Below, one piece after another: positions 7,554 through 16,511 of a stretch of DNA of 64,000 nt (positions within the stretch are counted from its first letter, which is position 1; every line of letters starts with the position of its first letter). The translations under genes were made by a program, and so were the position numbers. The DNA is taken from positions 105,800-169,799 of the forward strand of contig NZ_AUMP01000005.1 in NCBI RefSeq assembly GCF_000430745.1. Direction: 5' to 3'. Below the pieces are notes generated by a model. That model was given only the letters and a program-made list of their open reading frames with translations, ran no database searches and was not told the origin of the DNA. The stretch is from Fictibacillus gelatini DSM 15865 (GTDB lineage: Bacteria; Bacillota; Bacilli; Bacillales; Fictibacillaceae).

Positions 7554-9125
7554 TCACCTTCTTTGTACGGGCTGGGCCGACAGGAGCTCATGATCCGGAT
7601 GGCGGTCCCGTGGTTCATAAATGACCTGGCTTTGCATGGCCGTCTGGTAGATCCGCTGAAGGAGATGATACATATCAGTAAGCGTCCGGTTGCTGCTATT
7701 TAAGTCACGTGAGAGGCCGTGATACAAATTTTCCATCGCGCGGGCGACTTCTCTCATTTCATCACCGTGAGTGGTTTGATTGGACGCATATTGCCGTTCA
7801 CGCTCCAGGACATTGCGAATTTGTTCAACGAAGTCACGCTTGATGAGCTCAATCGCCGAATAAAAGCCTTTTTCGAGCTGCCCGACCGAGCTGGCAAAAT
7901 CAGCGGCTGCCCGGCCGTACTCGCCCTGTTTTTCAGAATAGCGGTAATACCATTCATCCTGTTTTTGGGCAAGGCGATTTTCCAAAGCTTCATGTTGGGT
8001 TTGGTAATGCTCGAGCTGTTCTTGCATGCCCCGAAGAAGTACGTGGTTTAATTCTTCATACTTTCTTTGCCCGGACTCAAGCAGCTTATCCGAGCGCATG
8101 ATGAGCTGTTCAAATTTTTGCTGGCTTTGCGATTGCCGGTCAATGGCCGCCTTTACTTGTTTTTCAAAAGAGGAAATGTTGGCGGCAAGGGCGGAGATGC
8201 TGCCATCTACGGTTTTTTGTATCGTGCCGAGTTTAGTCGTCGTCTCGTGAAAACGAACGCCAAAGTCATCAAGCGTTTTAGCAGAAGTGGCAAAGCGTTC
8301 CGTATGCTTACGCTGAATCTCGAAAATCCCCTGGACGTCTTCCATGGCTTTCTTTAACCCTGCTGTAAATTGGATCATCGATGAACCGAAATCACCAATC
8401 GACTTTTGAAAGCTTTCTTCCACTTTCGTCACGAGGCGGTCAAGCAACGGCTCGATCCCATCTTGCGGCTTCTCTTTTGCCAGCGCGCTATTGAATTGAT
8501 GATCAAGATACACTTCACAGTCCGCCATCACTTTTCCCTGCAGATAGGCGATGGATGCCCCGCGCGATAAAAAGCCGGATTGAATGGACGTCAAGACAAG
8601 CGCTCCGCTCACCCCGGCAATGCTCGTAATAAATGCCGTACTCATCCCTTTAAAAGGAGCTGTTAAGGATGCGATGATTGTATTGATCGTAATGTTCGAT
8701 GATGCAGGCTGATGGCCTAAACCGAATAATGTATCTTGCATGGAAAGAAGTGAAAGCGTCAAGCCAATGAACGTTCCAAGCACGCCTAAAATGATTGAAA
8801 AAGAAGGAAGCTGCTGCAGAAATTTTGAAATGTTTCCGACCGGAACGCGAAAGATTCCGAGAAGCGGGATTCGCTCCTGGAACAAATGTTTTTCGATCAA
8901 GCCCTGTGTGTTTAATTGCGCAATCCCTGACAAATGGTAATGACGGTATGCCTGGCAAACCTCTCTAATCCAGCGTGAATCGGGAGTGCGGCTGTCAGAT
9001 GCCTCCAACTCGCGCAGTTCCCGCAGCCATTTTTTTAAATAGTAACCGGTTTGCACATAACCGATCAATCCGCAAAACACAATGACACCAATGAGAGCGA
9101 CAACGACTGCTGTTAACAAATTCAT
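7554..9125 (-). CDS. MotA/TolQ/ExbB-family proton channel with long coiled-coil tail, ZorA-like
   Basis: The protein has 523 residues if it starts at ATG 9125, which has GGAGGGA upstream. The first membrane helix lies near residues 2-27. The channel core carries FSIILGVLGTFIGLTLSL and FKGMSTAFITSIAGVSGALVL, the paired helices of the MotA/ExbB family. From about residue 240 to the end, the protein is a long, charged, coiled-coil cytoplasmic tail. Flagellar MotA is about 260-290 residues and has no such tail, whereas ZorA does. It is co-transcribed with the OmpA-domain partner downstream. It diverges from the ABC transporter with a 158-base gap. The assignment to the Zor-type family is inference from architecture. 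Confidence 0.8.
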   Translation of the reverse strand: MNLLTAVVVALIGVIVFCGLIGYVQTGYYLKKWLRELRELEASDSRTPDSRWIREVCQAYRHYHLSGIAQLNTQGLIEKHLFQERIPLLGIFRVPVGNISKFLQQLPSFSIILGVLGTFIGLTLSLLSMQDTLFGLGHQPASSNITINTIIASLTAPFKGMSTAFITSIAGVSGALVLTSIQSGFLSRGASIAYLQGKVMADCEVYLDHQFNSALAKEKPQDGIEPLLDRLVTKVEESFQKSIGDFGSSMIQFTAGLKKAMEDVQGIFEIQRKHTERFATSAKTLDDFGVRFHETTTKLGTIQKTVDGSISALAANISSFEKQVKAAIDRQSQSQQKFEQLIMRSDKLLESGQRKYEELNHVLLRGMQEQLEHYQTQHEALENRLAQKQDEWYYRYSEKQGEYGRAAADFASSVGQLEKGFYSAIELIKRDFVEQIRNVLERERQYASNQTTHGDEMREVARAMENLYHGLSRDLNSSNRTLTDMYHLLQRIYQTAMQSQVIYEPRDRHPDHELLSAQPVQRR

Positions 9126-9283
9126 GAACGTATCCCTCCGTTTCCATACAAGCATATGTCCGAAAAAGGGAAACTTGCCCAAAAAGTGAAAGGAAACCAC
9201 TAACCACTTTTCTAATAGAAATAGAGTTTAAAATCTGGTAAGGTAATAGAAACTCAGGATAGGCGAGGGGGAACGAAAGACGA

Positions 9284-10228
9284 ATGAGTGAATATACCCT
9301 TGAATTGGAACAAGTGACAAAGCAGCTTGGCGGGAAAAATGTGGTCGACGGCTTAAGCTTTCGCGTAAAAAAAGGCGAGATTTTTGGGCTTCTTGGGCCA
9401 AATGGCGCCGGGAAAACGACAACAATTCGCATGATAGTAGGGCTCATTTCCATCACAAGCGGAGAAATCAAGATTAATGGGCTGAACATTCAAGAGCATT
9501 ATGAGAAAGCGATGGAACATGTCGGAGCGATTGTCGAAAACCCGCAAATGTACAATTACTTAACAGGGTATAAAAATTTAATGCAATATGCCCGTATGGC
9601 GCCAAATATAACGAAAGAGCGAATAAATGAAGTCGTCGCACTCGTTAAGCTTGAAGACGCGATTCATGAAAAAGTGAAGACCTATTCGCTCGGAATGAGG
9701 CAGCGGTTAGGGGTCGCACAGGCTCTATTGCATCAGCCGTCCTTGCTTATTTTAGATGAACCGACAAACGGCCTTGACCCGCAGGGTATTTATGACCTGA
9801 GAACCTATTTGCGACGATTGACGAATAAAGGGGTATCAGTCGTTGTATCAAGCCATCTTTTGTCCGAAATGCAGCTCATGTGTGACCGGGTTGCGATCAT
9901 TCAACGCGGAAAACTGATTCGCATTGATGATGTTATCACTATGGATAATGAGAAAGAAGTAAAGGTTCATTTTCAAGTAGATGATGTCCAAAAAGCATTC
10001 CAGCTTATAAAAGGCAGCCATCCGGAACTAGTGATTGAAAAGGATGGAAATGAGCTTATCGTCGAGAAGGCAGTAAAAGAGGATGTAAGGGATATGAACC
10101 GTATGCTCGTGATGGCGGACATTTCAGTATACGGCATTGAATGGAAAACGAAAACCCTTGAAGAACGGTTTTTAGAAATGACAGGTAAGGGAGGAAGAAG
10201 CGATGAAATTCTTGTCTCTCGTTCATAA
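9284..10228 (+). CDS. ABC transporter ATP-binding protein (BcrA-type)
   Basis: This 314-residue ATPase has Walker A GPNGAGKTTT (about residues 39-48), the signature YSLGMRQRLG and Walker B LLILDEPTNGLDP, with the switch His in SSHLL. The C-terminal extension of about 90 residues is typical of ABC-2 exporters such as bacitracin or lantibiotic-immunity pumps. The gene ends 26 bases inside the permease gene, so the two are translationally coupled. It is transcribed away from the ZorA-like gene. Substrate is unknown; export of an antimicrobial or lipid is typical for the family. Confidence 0.92.
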   Translation: MSEYTLELEQVTKQLGGKNVVDGLSFRVKKGEIFGLLGPNGAGKTTTIRMIVGLISITSGEIKINGLNIQEHYEKAMEHVGAIVENPQMYNYLTGYKNLMQYARMAPNITKERINEVVALVKLEDAIHEKVKTYSLGMRQRLGVAQALLHQPSLLILDEPTNGLDPQGIYDLRTYLRRLTNKGVSVVVSSHLLSEMQLMCDRVAIIQRGKLIRIDDVITMDNEKEVKVHFQVDDVQKAFQLIKGSHPELVIEKDGNELIVEKAVKEDVRDMNRMLVMADISVYGIEWKTKTLEERFLEMTGKGGRSDEILVSRS

Positions 10229-11159
10229 CGAATGGATTAAAATCGTTAACCGCCCAAGAACGTGGATTTTTATCATTCTTCCAATTCTGCTCCTATTAGG
10301 TGTTGGCATTTATACAAAAACGCATATAGACCCGGCCGAACAAAAGCATTGGAGAGAAGGGCTTGCCGCGCAGGTGAAGGAGGATAAAAAACAGCTAGAG
10401 GAATCGGAGGAAAACGATGATCCTGAAGAGATTATCGCCATGCAAGAGAGGGACATTAAGGAAAAGGAATATGCATTAAAACATAATGTCCCGCCGGAGA
10501 AAATGACAACGTGGAAATTTATGAAGAATATGTCATGGATCTCAATGCTTCTTGGCTTGTTTGTCATCATCGTCGCCAGTGATATTGTCTCAAGTGAATT
10601 TGCCAGAGGGACGATCAAGATGCTGCTTATCAGGCCATACAGCAGGTGGAAAATCCTTCTCTCGAAACTCGTGACGACCCTGATTTTTTCATTTGCGCTA
10701 TGGATCGGTTTTGTTGCCGCCAGCTGGCTGATCGGCGGCGTGCTGTTCGGTTTCGGCGGTTTTGACCAGCCATATCTCGTTGATAATGGACATGCCATCT
10801 ATGAAAAGCTTATCTCAACCTACATTTTTGAAAATATAGGCTTGCACTTGATTGAATTCACGGTACTTGTCGTGCTTGCCTTCTTAATTTCTACTATTTT
10901 TTACAGCAATGCTATCGCAATCGGTGTTTCGATGCTCGTCATGCTGGCCGGAAATACGATTCTTCTCTTTATCGCCGATAAGCCATGGGCAAAATACACA
11001 CTTTTTGCGAATCTAGATTTAACTCAATTTATCGATAAGCAAGAAACGCTCGTTGAAGGGCTAACCCTTCCATTCTCCTTAACCGTGCTGGCCATCTATG
11101 CAATTGTTATGCTCGCGATTACATTTGCTATTTTCCAAAAGCGGGATGTTAATTCTTAA
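10203..11159 (+). CDS. ABC-2 type transporter permease
   Basis: This 318-residue membrane protein has a first helix (IFIILPILLLLGVGIYT), then an extracellular or cytoplasmic charged coiled stretch of about 80 residues rich in Glu and Lys. Five further helices follow, starting with SWISMLLGLFVIIVASDIVSSEFARGTIK, a hallmark of ABC-2 permeases. It pairs with the overlapping ATPase gene upstream. A GGGAGGAAG site inside that gene precedes the ATG. The transported compound cannot be told from sequence. Confidence 0.9.
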   Translation: MKFLSLVHNEWIKIVNRPRTWIFIILPILLLLGVGIYTKTHIDPAEQKHWREGLAAQVKEDKKQLEESEENDDPEEIIAMQERDIKEKEYALKHNVPPEKMTTWKFMKNMSWISMLLGLFVIIVASDIVSSEFARGTIKMLLIRPYSRWKILLSKLVTTLIFSFALWIGFVAASWLIGGVLFGFGGFDQPYLVDNGHAIYEKLISTYIFENIGLHLIEFTVLVVLAFLISTIFYSNAIAIGVSMLVMLAGNTILLFIADKPWAKYTLFANLDLTQFIDKQETLVEGLTLPFSLTVLAIYAIVMLAITFAIFQKRDVNS

Positions 11160-11167
11160 AGGAATAA

Positions 11168-11199
11168 AAAGAGGATTACAAAATAGCGTAATTCTCTTT
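11168..11199 (+). terminator. Intrinsic terminator of the ABC transporter operon
   Basis: AAAGAGGATTAC pairs with GTAATTCTCTTT (one G-T pair), eight bases after the permease stop, and is followed by CTTATTG. Confidence 0.65.
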
Positions 11200-11288
11200 C
11201 TTATTGTCCAAGCAAAAGTAAGCGTTTAGGCATTATTTTTTTATTGGAAGTTAATCGTCCATTGTCCTTTTTCATTTGCAAGAAAAAA

Positions 11289-11325
11289 GAAGTGATGATC
11301 AGCGGGCTTCGCCAATCATCACTTC
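11289..11325 (-). terminator. Intrinsic terminator of the PQQ dehydrogenase / secreted protein unit
   Basis: GAAGTGATGAT and ATCATCACTTC form a perfect 11-bp stem. On the minus strand it is followed by a T-rich run (TTTTTTCTTG), just after the stop of the small secreted protein gene. Confidence 0.75.
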
Positions 11326-11331
11326 ATCAAA

Positions 11332-11760
11332 TTATTCGAGGAAGAAACTGACCTTCCAGTTGCCTTGTTGATTCAATAAAGAATGCGTAACCATTGTGAC
11401 CCATGCGCCTTGCGGTCGATACTGGTGAATAGGGGCAATGATCGTTCCGCGATACGTATGGTCATTCACTTTCTTGTAGGCCACCGATTGTCCACGCACT
11501 TCCGCATGGCCATACCATATATGCGGATGCTTCACCGGTGCCCCGGCACTGGTCATTTGCGCACTCTGGGGGCCGTTCACCATGACGGTGTAATCGATTT
11601 TCATCTTCTGATCATTGTCAAACCGTGTAACACGGTTGATCGTCAATCTTATGTTGTTGTTTGAATAGGAGCCAACATACGCTTCGCTGTGTCCACTTTG
11701 TAAGAGGAGGGCGAAGACGAGGACGAGCACCGTCAGGATCGCTTGCTTTTGTCTCGGCAT
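11332..11760 (-). CDS. Small secreted protein of unknown function
   Basis: The predicted protein has 142 residues from ATG 11760, with GGATGGTG upstream. An N-terminal signal peptide (basic MPRQKQ, then ILTVLVLVFALLLQ, cleavage probably after SEA) indicates export. The mature part is beta-rich with no cysteine and no known catalytic motif that I recognise. It follows the PQQ dehydrogenase gene by 18 bases on the same strand and shares its terminator. It is therefore likely to be co-expressed and may act with that enzyme at the cell surface. This link is inference from context only. Confidence 0.75.
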   Translation of the reverse strand: MPRQKQAILTVLVLVFALLLQSGHSEAYVGSYSNNNIRLTINRVTRFDNDQKMKIDYTVMVNGPQSAQMTSAGAPVKHPHIWYGHAEVRGQSVAYKKVNDHTYRGTIIAPIHQYRPQGAWVTMVTHSLLNQQGNWKVSFFLE

Positions 11761-11778
11761 GTTTATCACCATCCTTTT

Positions 11779-13674
11779 TTACTTTTTCTTCGAGAGCCAT
11801 TCGGCAAGTGCATCGGCATCGGCGCCTTTGACAAGTCCGCCAGGCATGCGGCCGCTGCCATTTTCAATCTGCTTCAATATTTGATCTTTCGACATCGATT
11901 TACCGACATGCTGCAAGTCCGGAGCGCTGCCGCCTTCCAGATTGGCACCATGGCAAGACGCACAATTGTTTTTGTAAATCGTAGCCGGGCTTGCATTTGG
12001 TTTCTGGGTTTCGTTCCGTCCGAATCTTCCCTCACCGGCAGATTTCGGCGGTTTCTTGCTGCCGCCAAGGCCGAATGTTGTCACTTTCGTCCCGTCGGCG
12101 ATGATCGTGACGTATTCTTTTCCGTTGTGTTCATATACGGTCGGCGCCATCTTGATTTGTGAGCCGCCGCTCTTCATATGCCAGAGGATTTTTCCTTTTT
12201 TAATATCAAGTGCATTCATCGTCCCGTCGAGTTCAGCGTAGAAGGCAATTCCGCTTGCTGTACTTGTGAGCCCGCCGCGATTTTCTTGCCCTGTTTTCAC
12301 TTCATACACTTTCTTGCCGGTATTCACATCAATCGCTGAAACGTTGCCGGATGGTTTAATGTTCGGCGGGTTTGGTAAGATGTCTGTGCCCGGGAACGTG
12401 TTATCCTTTTTCCCGATCATCGCATTATCTTTTGCAGCAACGGCAATCGATGGCTTGTTTGTACCCGGAATCAACACGTAGTTGGTTGCCGGATCGTACG
12501 TTTCTGGTGCGTAATTTTCACCGCCTTCAGTTCCCGGCCATTGTGGGATCGCCTTATTCTTATCCCATGGTACGGCGGAGTGCTTAATTTTCACGAACGG
12601 TATCCCGTCATAGATAACGTCGCCAGTCTTTGCATCCCAGGCGTACCATTTTCCGTTCTTGCCTCCTTCAACGACGATTTTGCGCTGCTTACCTTTCACT
12701 TTCGCTTTTAAAATCATAGGTGGAGCGGCTGCATCATAGTCCCAAATGTCGTGTTTCTCTTCTACACCGGCCCATACTCGTTTTCCAGTCTTTGCATTTA
12801 AAGCAACGACCGAGTCAGTATCAGGGTTGGCGCCTTTTCGGTCTTTATCGTAAAAGTCGGGTGCTGGATTGCCGACGGAGAAATACATCATGTCGGTTTC
12901 TGGATCAAAGGACATCGGCATCCATACCGAACCACCGCCAGTATATTTACCCTTGCTCCAACCTTGTCCGCGCTTCGGGACAGTCCAGTAAATCCATGCC
13001 GGCTTTAAGTCGTCGGCTTTCAGTGCGAGCACATAGCCGCGCGCACCGTTGTCACCACCGCTTGATCCGACATATACATTACCTTTATAGTACATCGGCG
13101 CGGTCGTTTGATATTGGCGATTTTCGAGCTTTAATTCCGGATAGTAGTCCCAGAAATTGACCATTTGCTTTAATTTCCCAGTCTTCGCATCCAATTTTGC
13201 CAACCGTTCATCGGTCAACAGCACATAGACATCATTGCCGTTGACGGCGACACCGCGGCTAGCGACATTGGATTGCCATTTCGAGTTGTGGATATGGTCC
13301 AAGATTTCTTTCGACGGTTTCCATTGCCACTTTTTCTCGCCGCTTCCGGCATCAAGTGCGAACACATAGTTGCTCGCTGTCGTAACGTACATGACACCGT
13401 CCTTCACAACAGGAAAGTCCTGTTGCGCGCTAGGGACGGAAGCATCCCATTTCGTCAAATCTTTTTGCCAGACGATCCCCATTTGATTCACGTTATCTTT
13501 CGTAATTTCTTTAAAAGGGACGTGACGTGTTTGGCCATAGTCATAACCGAACAATGGATAACCACGGCTCTGTTTTGTCGGTTTTGCTGGTTTTGTTCCC
13601 TGATTGTTTTTACAGCCGCTGATCAGGAAACAGAGTGCGATAAGGACACATACGCCCTTCCATACTCGTTTCAT
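11779..13674 (-). CDS. PQQ-dependent alcohol/methanol-type dehydrogenase lipoprotein with C-terminal cytochrome c
   Basis: This 631-residue protein starts with a lipoprotein signal whose lipobox LISGC ends at Cys21, so it is anchored outside the membrane. It contains the beta-propeller repeats of quinoproteins (ALDAGSGEKKWQW, KLDAKTGKLKQ, ALNAKTGKRVW, YAWDAKTGDVIY). The C-terminus has a c-type heme site, CASCH near residue 575. Residues in the positions of the metal ligands are Asp208, Asn269, Asp312 and Asp314. The WDYD at 311-314 carries the extra aspartate that marks lanthanide-dependent XoxF-type enzymes. It would oxidise an alcohol or aldehyde and pass electrons through its own heme. PQQ synthesis genes are not seen in this window. 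AGGAGGAACG precedes the ATG. Confidence 0.88.
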   Translation of the reverse strand: MKRVWKGVCVLIALCFLISGCKNNQGTKPAKPTKQSRGYPLFGYDYGQTRHVPFKEITKDNVNQMGIVWQKDLTKWDASVPSAQQDFPVVKDGVMYVTTASNYVFALDAGSGEKKWQWKPSKEILDHIHNSKWQSNVASRGVAVNGNDVYVLLTDERLAKLDAKTGKLKQMVNFWDYYPELKLENRQYQTTAPMYYKGNVYVGSSGGDNGARGYVLALKADDLKPAWIYWTVPKRGQGWSKGKYTGGGSVWMPMSFDPETDMMYFSVGNPAPDFYDKDRKGANPDTDSVVALNAKTGKRVWAGVEEKHDIWDYDAAAPPMILKAKVKGKQRKIVVEGGKNGKWYAWDAKTGDVIYDGIPFVKIKHSAVPWDKNKAIPQWPGTEGGENYAPETYDPATNYVLIPGTNKPSIAVAAKDNAMIGKKDNTFPGTDILPNPPNIKPSGNVSAIDVNTGKKVYEVKTGQENRGGLTSTASGIAFYAELDGTMNALDIKKGKILWHMKSGGSQIKMAPTVYEHNGKEYVTIIADGTKVTTFGLGGSKKPPKSAGEGRFGRNETQKPNASPATIYKNNCASCHGANLEGGSAPDLQHVGKSMSKDQILKQIENGSGRMPGGLVKGADADALAEWLSKKK

Positions 13675-14034
13675 CTTTGCGTTCCTCCTGTTCTTTACCC
13701 ACGCCGAACGCGAGCTTTGTCATTGTTTATCACCCGAGTGGTCATGAAGTATTGGTCTTTGTTTTGCGTGTAAAGAAATATGTGGAAAGTTGTCACTTCC
13801 TTCTCATTCAAAGTTATGGAAAATTAATGGATGGTTATAGCGTGAGCAAATGTTCAATTATTATTCAAAAAATGGCAGAAGAGGAAACGACATTGAGTCG
13901 TTGAAAGGTAAGAAAAGTTTACAATTTAATTTTTCGATGTAAAAATCTTCAAATCAATTAAAGTTTGGAAATAAAATGTAGTTTCTTATGGTAAAATTGC
14001 ATTAATTATATGAAAAGAACTTGAAGGTGAAATC
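13675..14034. other. Intergenic region between divergent genes
   Basis: This 360-base AT-rich gap separates the PQQ dehydrogenase from the phosphotransferase gene and must hold both promoters. A possible -10 (TAAAAT) lies near 13992. I see no operator palindrome, hairpin or coding sequence that I trust. Confidence 0.5.
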
Positions 14035-14808
14035 ATGCTAAACAATCTCCCGGAAGATCTAGATCGCTTGCTGGACGGCGGCAAATGGGAACCTAATCAA
14101 ATTGGCCGCTCCGGTGTGGACGTTTACAGAATAGAGGGAAAAGATCAAAACATGTTTTTGAAAGTGAGAACAGATTCGAAGGCGGAGCGGTTAAGACGTG
14201 AACATGAATTATTGCACTGGTTAAATGGCAAACTGCCTGTTCCAAACGTTTTGTATTATGTGGATCGTGGCGACAAAGAGTGGCTCCTTATGTCAGAAAT
14301 TAGCGGCTATATGCCGTTTGATGAACGGTTTCAAAATAAAGAACGAGTCATTCGAGATCTTGCGCAAGGGTTGAGGCAAATTCATTCTGTGCCAATCGGA
14401 CATTGCCCTTATCATCGATACACGGAAGAACTTATTGACGAGGCGGAAAGAAGGGTGAGAGAAAACCTCGTTGATGCAGATGATTTTGATGAACAGAACC
14501 AGGGGAAAAGCCCGGAAGAGTTGTTAGGCATTTTGTTGGAAACAAAACCGAAAGAAAATGACTATGTATTTGCACATGGGGATTACTGTGTCCCGAATAT
14601 CATTTTGACTGAAAATGGCGTCAATGGATATATCGATTGGGGAAGGGGAGGGGTATCCGACCGGCATCTTGATCTTGCCCTGGCCAAGAGAAGCATTACA
14701 TATAACTTCGGTGAAAAATGGGTCCCGGGTTTCTTTAAGGCATATGGACAGGTAGCTGTTGATGAAGAGAAACTGGCATTTTTCCAGCTGCTGGATGAGT
14801 TTTTTTAG
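14035..14808 (+). CDS. Aminoglycoside 3'-phosphotransferase-like kinase
   Basis: This 257-residue protein has the APH(3') pattern. It has an N-terminal kinase lobe with MFLKVRTDSKAE, the catalytic loop FAHGDYCVPNIIL with Asp and Asn, and the metal and substrate motif YIDWGRGGVSDRHLDLALAKR. Length is close to the 264 residues usual for APH(3'). The C-terminus is slightly shorter, ending LLDEFF. It probably phosphorylates an aminoglycoside or another small hydroxylated compound with ATP. GAAGGTGAAATC precedes the ATG. It lies in an AT-rich accessory stretch with a broken Nudix gene and orphan secreted proteins, which suggests horizontal acquisition. Confidence 0.85.
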   Translation: MLNNLPEDLDRLLDGGKWEPNQIGRSGVDVYRIEGKDQNMFLKVRTDSKAERLRREHELLHWLNGKLPVPNVLYYVDRGDKEWLLMSEISGYMPFDERFQNKERVIRDLAQGLRQIHSVPIGHCPYHRYTEELIDEAERRVRENLVDADDFDEQNQGKSPEELLGILLETKPKENDYVFAHGDYCVPNIILTENGVNGYIDWGRGGVSDRHLDLALAKRSITYNFGEKWVPGFFKAYGQVAVDEEKLAFFQLLDEFF

Positions 14809-14901
14809 AAAAAGCAAAAAGGGGTACTAACTGAGACACAAAGAGAGATGAAGAACTTTTTATGAATTTCTGAACTAAGGGATTGAATAGAGGAGGTATT
14901 T

Positions 14902-15383
14902 ATGGAGATTTGGGATATTTACGACAAAAATAGAACGAAAACAAATAGAACCCATTTACGTGGTGCTCCGTTGGCCAGTGGTGATTATCATATAGTTGTA
15001 CATGTCTGGATAAGGAAAAAAAGGGTGAAATTCTTCTAACAAAAAGACATCCTGATAAACCTCATCCTCATCTATGGGAATGTCCTGGCGGCTCTATTTT
15101 AGCGGGTGAAAATAGCCTCGATGGTGCTGTACGAGAAGTAAAAGAAGAAATCGGAATCACTTTGTCCAAGTCTAATGGAAAGTTAATTAAAAGCGAACGC
15201 AGGGATGTTTATCATGACTTTTGTGATATATGGCTTTTTAATCAAAGCTTTGAAACTACAGAAACCGCACTTCAAGAAAATGAAGTGATCGATATTCAAT
15301 GGGTAACAAAATCAGAGCTAGAAAGTATGTATCATTCTAATTACCTAGTACCAACTCTTAGTTATTTTAAATTAATCTTTTAG
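14902..15383 (+). pseudogene. Nudix hydrolase, frameshifted
   Basis: AGGAGG precedes ATG 14902, and the frame runs MEIWDIYDKNRTKTNRT to VHVWIRKK, where it is lost in a run of seven A near 15020. Adding one A restores KGEILLTKRHP. The complete Nudix box then follows (GGSILAGENSLDGAVREVKEE plus IG), with the REVKEE metal-binding core intact. The repaired protein would have 160 residues, normal for a MutT-type pyrophosphohydrolase. A homopolymer indel may be a sequencing error or a recent loss. Confidence 0.85.
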
Positions 15384-15520
15384 CGAATCCGTCTTTAATT
15401 AACGGGTGCAAATATGTAATTTTGTTCCAAGTCGGAGTCTTTTTCTAACATTATTTTACTTGTACTAAGTATATATAGTAGTATAGGTTTGAGGTCAGGA
15501 AATTATTGGGAGGTTTTTGG

Positions 15521-15853
15521 ATGAAAGGGAAATTAGTTTTAACTCTTAGTTTGGCAGGAGTTTTAGGATTATCCATTGGTTTGTTGAAAGACTTTCAAAC
15601 TACAAAAGTATTTGCACAAAGTGGACAATCAAAAGTGGAAGAAGGACAAATTTTTTTCACTAATGATGGAGATGTTTCCAGAGTTGTAACAAAAGAAGAA
15701 CAAGAAAATAGAGAAAGTATGTTGTCTCCAAAAATGGAAGACCAAAAAACAGTTATAACAGCAGAAGAACAAAATATAGTAGAAAACTCATCGACTTTAT
15801 CAGGATTTATGGAACAAGAAAATGGACAAGGCTTCTTTTTTAAAAAAGAGTAA
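15521..15853 (+). CDS. Small exported protein of unknown function
   Basis: The protein has 110 residues from ATG 15521, which has GGGAGG upstream. A signal peptide (MKGKLVLTLSLAGVLGLSIGLL) leads to a possible cleavage after VFA. The mature part is hydrophilic and rich in Glu and Gln, ending in GFFFKKE. I recognise no domain. It lies in an AT-rich accessory stretch between the Nudix remnant and another exported protein and may be a narrowly distributed gene. Confidence 0.65.
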   Translation: MKGKLVLTLSLAGVLGLSIGLLKDFQTTKVFAQSGQSKVEEGQIFFTNDGDVSRVVTKEEQENRESMLSPKMEDQKTVITAEEQNIVENSSTLSGFMEQENGQGFFFKKE

Positions 15854-16058
15854 ATTTGACTTGGGGTATATAGAACTAAGACTAACTCGATTACAAATAC
15901 TGATAGAAAGAGAGACTAACTAACATTATTTAAATAGCGAGTCCAAAATACTTTGATTTTAATTGTCAAATTAGGTGGTTTTGTATGACATTTTTGGGAT
16001 CAGTTTAGTTGAAAATAAAGTCGGGCAAACTAACCAAAAGAACTGTAAGAGGTGCTTT

Positions 16059-16511
16059 ATGAGACAATTTGTTTTGGTTAGTTTATTTATCACAGTTTTT
16101 GCAATATATCCGTCCCAAACAAATGCGATTACAATGCCTTGTAGTATGGTTTTAAAGCCAGTTGATAAGAATTTAAAAAATGCAATGGGAACAGCACTGG
16201 TTTACAAAGTACAATTAAACCCACCGTCTTTTTCACGGACTAATGTGAGTATTCTTGCCGTTCATCTTCCGGAACCATCATCCTATGGAAATTATGATAG
16301 TTATGAAGGATTTGCATTTAAACCGAATGAAATAAGTTGGCGGTTTAAACTTTACCCTACACCAGAAGAGAATAGTCCAACGTGGGCTGGAAGATTTGAT
16401 TTGATTACAGCAAAAATGGAAAATGTACAAGTTCAAATTCGTGTTTCGAATTCAAAAACCAAAAAAATAGGACCACGTATATTAACAAATAATATTAAAT
16501 ATTGTAACTAG
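16059..16511 (+). CDS. Small secreted protein, 3' end interrupted by a repeat element
   Basis: The protein has 150 residues from ATG 16059, with AGAGGTG upstream. The signal peptide MRQFVLVSLFITVFAIYP is followed by a likely cleavage after TNA. The mature part is beta-rich with two Cys (PCSMVL and the last-but-one residue) that could form a disulfide. I do not recognise the family. The stop codon TAG is formed by the first bases of repeat element 2 (CTAG at 16508-16511). Without the element, the frame would run on for about ten more codons into the flank after 16919. The present C-terminus is therefore probably altered. Confidence 0.7.
   Translation: MRQFVLVSLFITVFAIYPSQTNAITMPCSMVLKPVDKNLKNAMGTALVYKVQLNPPSFSRTNVSILAVHLPEPSSYGNYDSYEGFAFKPNEISWRFKLYPTPEENSPTWAGRFDLITAKMENVQVQIRVSNSKTKKIGPRILTNNIKYCN

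Noticed and set aside
6858..11159. A complete Zorya defence system
   Set aside because: Only ZorA/ZorB-like genes are present. The neighbours are an ABC exporter and a hydrolase, not ZorC, ZorD or ZorE.
11201..11265. A possible seventh array around TTATTGTCC after the ABC transporter
   Set aside because: Only one good motif is present, and the other similar bits are not in 21-bp register.
13677..13904. Possible small gene between the PQQ dehydrogenase and the phosphotransferase
   Set aside because: No ribosome binding site and no protein-like composition; it overlaps the promoter region of the divergent gene.
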